In this document: positions 61,892 to 64,000 of the stretch, piece by piece
How positions within the stretch are numbered: position 1 is the stretch's first letter
Layout: each line of letters starts with the position of its first letter
The notes under the pieces: model-generated
Seen by the model: the letters and a program-made list of their open reading frames with translations, nothing else
What the model was told of the DNA's origin: nothing
Database searches by the model: none
Assembly: GCF_009729205.1 (NCBI RefSeq)
Contig: NZ_VTHB01000001.1
Location: forward strand, 992,001 to 1,056,000
Direction: 5' to 3'
Length of the DNA stretch: 64,000 bases
Source: Mycobacteroides sp. CBMA 271
GTDB lineage: Bacteria > Actinomycetota > Actinomycetes > Mycobacteriales > Mycobacteriaceae
Translations under genes and position numbers: made by a program

Positions 61892-62542
61892 CTACTTCTG
61901 GGTGACCGTGCGGGTCGCGGCCTTCTTGGCCGGAGCCTTCTTGGCGGCCGGGGCAGCCTTCTTGACAGCAGCCTTGGCCGGGGCGGCCTTCTTGGCGGGA
62001 GCAGCCTTCTTGGCCGGAGCCTTCTTGGCGGGAGCAGCCTTCTTGGCCGGAGCCTTGCCCGGCAGCTCGAGGCCGACCAGCTTGGCGGCGCGCTCGCCGA
62101 CGGCACGGGTCTGGCTGGCCACGGTGCCCAGCGCCTGCTCGGTCAGCTCGGCGTAGTTGCCGACCAGACCCTCAGCGCGAGTCACGTTCTCCTCGATGCC
62201 GGGGGTGCTGCGCAGACGCACGATGGCCTCTTCGCCGCGCTCGGCCAGGTTGTTGTAGATGTCGGTCGCCACCTGCAGGTAAGCCTCGGCCACCTTGCGC
62301 AGCTCTTCCGGGGTGAACCGGTCACGCAGCTCGTTGACATCGGTGGGCAGCTCGGCCGACAGCTCGCGCAGCCGGTCACGGGTCTCGTCCACGCGGGCAC
62401 CGGCCTCGGAGGCGGCTTCCTCGGCGCGGTCACGCAGCTTCACGACGACATCGGCGACCGCGGCCAGCGCCAGGTCACCCGCGCCGACGGCGACGTAGAA
62501 CGGGGTCTTGAGGTCCTCGAGCGAGGGGTTCTTCTTGGTCAT
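61892..62542 (-). CDS. hbhA: Heparin-binding haemagglutinin HbhA
   Basis: 216 residues. N-terminal helix and a coiled-coil region ([30 protein letters not shown]) are followed by a Lys/Ala/Pro-rich tail (residues about 163-212) that binds heparan sulphate. The protein is surface-associated and, in M. tuberculosis, methylated on the tail Lys residues. Begins 31 nt after the Rv0474-like gene and ends before a strong terminator. Confidence 0.95.
   Translation of the reverse strand: MTKKNPSLEDLKTPFYVAVGAGDLALAAVADVVVKLRDRAEEAASEAGARVDETRDRLRELSAELPTDVNELRDRFTPEELRKVAEAYLQVATDIYNNLAERGEEAIVRLRSTPGIEENVTRAEGLVGNYAELTEQALGTVASQTRAVGERAAKLVGLELPGKAPAKKAAPAKKAPAKKAAPAKKAAPAKAAVKKAAPAAKKAPAKKAATRTVTQK
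61919..62056 (-). repeat. KKA/AAPAKK repeats in hbhA tail
   Basis: Repeated short units ([22 protein letters not shown]) in both protein and DNA (recurring cttcttggc blocks). Such a tract is prone to length variation by slipped replication. Confidence 0.7.
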
Positions 62543-62573
62543 GCGAGATTCCTTTCGGGGATGGGAAAGTTAT

Positions 62574-62990
62574 TCAGTTGTCGCCAGGAGATTCGGGGGC
62601 GGACTGCTCTGCGTCCGCGTTGGCTTCGGCGTTTTGCTGGACGAAGGAGCCGTACACGTCGAGCAACACCTGTTTCTGCCGCTCGGTGATGAAGGTATCG
62701 GCGATGACGGCGTCCCGTACCGGGCTAGCATCACTGCGATCCAAAATGCCTGCACGCACGTACAACACCTCCGCCGAAACCCTTAGCGCCTTTGCGATTT
62801 GATTGAGAACCTCCGCCGACGGACGGCGCAGTCCGCGTTCGATCTGGCTGAGGTACGGATTGCTTACGCCGGCCTTCTCGGCCAGCTGGCGTACGGAGAC
62901 CTGTGCGGCCTCACGCTGGGCTCGGATGAAGCCACCGATATCGGAGGCGGCGTTGCTCACAGCTGAGGCGAGGTCTGTTTCCTGCGGCAT
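62574..62990 (-). CDS. XRE-family HTH regulator (Rv0474 ortholog)
   Basis: 138 residues from the ATG at 62988-62990, which has a leaderless-type -10 box (TACGGT, 62998-63003) 7 nt upstream. The HTH is VSVRQLAEKAGVSNPYLSQIERGLRRPSAEVLNQIAKAL, followed by a helical C-terminus. I recall the M. tuberculosis ortholog being described as copper-responsive. It precedes hbhA by 31 nt and is probably co-transcribed. Possible autoregulatory repeats lie at 63011-63043. Confidence 0.88.
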   Translation of the reverse strand: MPQETDLASAVSNAASDIGGFIRAQREAAQVSVRQLAEKAGVSNPYLSQIERGLRRPSAEVLNQIAKALRVSAEVLYVRAGILDRSDASPVRDAVIADTFITERQKQVLLDVYGSFVQQNAEANADAEQSAPESPGDN

Positions 62991-63010
62991 GAGAATCACC
63001 GTAAGCTGCA

Positions 63011-63043
63011 GTGCTAGCTATTGCAAGCACTTCTGTTAGCAAT
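63011..63043. promoter_or_regulatory. Inverted repeats upstream of the HTH regulator
   Basis: GTGCT (63011-63015) with AGCAC (63026-63030), and ATTGC (63020-63024) with GCAAT (63039-63043). They lie just upstream of the -10 box (62998-63003), in the promoter. Possible autoregulatory operator; short arms, so moderate confidence. Confidence 0.35.
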
Positions 63044-63090
63044 GTGGGCCAAGTCACGTCAGCTTGGGAATACCGCGGTCAGCGCCCCAT

Positions 63091-64000
63091 TCAGAAGAGC
63101 AGCTGCGCCACGGTGTAGATCACCAAACCCGCCAACGAGCCCACCACTGTGCCGTTGATACGGATAAACTGCAGGTCACGTCCCACATGCAGCTCGATCC
63201 GACGACTAGCTTCCTCAGCGTCCCAGCGCTCGATGGTCTCGGTGATCACCGCCGTGATCTCGGCCCCGTACTGGTCCACCAGATGCCGGGCCGCACGCTC
63301 CACCCAGCCGTCCACCTTGTCGCGCACGGCGGGGTCATCGCGCAGCGTCTCGCCGATCCGCACCACGGTGTCGGCGATTCGCGTACGCAGCTCGCTCGAC
63401 GGATCATCCACGGATTCGGTGATCATCTTCTTGGCCGCCGACCACGCGGTGGCCGCCGCGTTCTGCACTTCCTCGCGCGCCATCAACCGAGCCTTGACCG
63501 ACTCCGCCTTGGCGATCGTCAGCTCGTCGTGTTGAAGGTCGTCGGCGAACTCAAACAACAGCCTGTTCACGGATTGCCGCAGATCATGATCGGGATTGCG
63601 ACGCACCTTGTCGGTGAAGTCCACTAACTCGCGGTAGATGCGGTCGCCCACGAAATGGTCGACGAACTTGGGTGTCCAGGTGGGCGAATCGCGTAGCACC
63701 ACGCGATCGATGGTGTCGCTGGCACCCAATGCCCATTCGAAGGCTCGGTCGCAGAGCAGCTGGATCACCGGGGCATGCCGGTCCTCCTTGAGGACCGTCG
63801 AGAGCACCCGGCCCACCGGCGGACCCCACTTGGGCTCGGCGATCCTGCGCACGATCACGCTGTCGATGGTCTGTTGTACATCCTCGTCGCGCAGCATCTG
63901 CGCACCGACCCGAAGCACCGTGGACGCCTCGGCGGCGACCCGCTCAGCATGCGAGCGGTCACTCAGCCACTTGCCCAGCCGGCCCGCGATCTGCGCGTCA
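63091..64000 (-). CDS. DUF445-family protein (Rv0473-type), 5' end beyond window
   Basis: At least 302 residues; the frame remains open to the right edge, so the N-terminus is missing. The visible part shows the DUF445 pattern: repeated helices (VDDFTDKVRRN-like, SVNRLLFEFADDLQHDEL, AREEVQNAAATAWSAAKKMI) and a C-terminal membrane helix (VVGSLAGLVIYTVAQLLF). A GTG at 63918 is internal. Membrane protein of unknown role, neighbour of Rv0474 as in M. tuberculosis. Confidence 0.85.
   Translation of the reverse strand, partial: DAQIAGRLGKWLSDRSHAERVAAEASTVLRVGAQMLRDEDVQQTIDSVIVRRIAEPKWGPPVGRVLSTVLKEDRHAPVIQLLCDRAFEWALGASDTIDRVVLRDSPTWTPKFVDHFVGDRIYRELVDFTDKVRRNPDHDLRQSVNRLLFEFADDLQHDELTIAKAESVKARLMAREEVQNAAATAWSAAKKMITESVDDPSSELRTRIADTVVRIGETLRDDPAVRDKVDGWVERAARHLVDQYGAEITAVITETIERWDAEEASRRIELHVGRDLQFIRINGTVVGSLAGLVIYTVAQLLF

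Noticed and set aside
1..64000. CRISPR array, tRNA, rRNA, insertion sequence or prophage
   Set aside because: No array of regular direct repeats, no tRNA cloverleaf, no transposase or integrase, and no phage genes recognised on either strand.

Overview
The window is high-GC actinobacterial DNA from a rapidly growing mycobacterium; the Mycobacteroides abscessus/chelonae group fits best, although the species cannot be proved from this sequence. The clade markers are mshA, HbhA with its Lys/Ala/Pro tail, LprQ-type L,D-transpeptidase, MmpS/MmpL, six Mce proteins, an Rpf and SenX3-RegX3. There are no tRNA, rRNA, CRISPR or insertion-sequence genes that I can see.

The backbone matches, in inverted orientation, the M. 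tuberculosis block Rv0473-Rv0491: DUF445 (63 kb), Rv0474-type HTH, hbhA, DUF2516, Rv0477-type secreted protein, deoC, DUF2993 protein, nitrilase, DUF2505 protein, murB, lprQ, SDR, Rv0485-type ROK regulator (41 kb), mshA and its YbjN partner (23-24 kb), gpm1, senX3 and regX3 (8-10 kb). Several accessory blocks sit inside this backbone.

Block A (1-7.7 kb, minus strand): two class B flavin monooxygenases, two accessory proteins (SRPBCC, SDR), an esterase, an ABC1 kinase-like protein and a TetR-type regulator with two DNA-binding domains. Block B (10.7-22.7 kb): an mmpS-mmpL pair, then a second MymA-like operon (SDR, a flavoprotein-esterase fusion, a diiron protein, a flavin monooxygenase), a PNPOx-fold protein and an acyl-CoA ligase.

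Block C (24.7-40.3 kb) is the most coherent accessory system. It holds a six-gene mceA-F operon without YrbE permease genes, two SRPBCC paralogues, a [3Fe-4S] ferredoxin, a cytochrome P450, an NTF2-like protein, an SCP2-type lipid-binding protein, an aldehyde dehydrogenase, an acyl-CoA ligase and a TetR regulator. Three copies of the same 28-bp operator (CRCTACA-N14-TGTAGCG) lie upstream of the mce/ferredoxin, SCP2/NTF2-like and tetR promoters. Together they look like one regulon that captures a hydrophobic substrate, oxidises it (P450, then aldehyde dehydrogenase) and activates the acid as a CoA thioester.

Block D (49.7-55.6 kb): two translationally coupled proteins of unknown function, a small unknown protein, and a coupled TPR protein plus CHAT (caspase-like) protease pair, followed by an LpqH-type lipoprotein. 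It is the best candidate for an undescribed signalling or conflict system.

Regulatory DNA is rich: leaderless-type -10 boxes 6-8 nt before several ATGs, an HxlR operator, a PHO-box-like repeat before senX3, an hbhA terminator overlapping the next start codon, and a structured leader before rpf.
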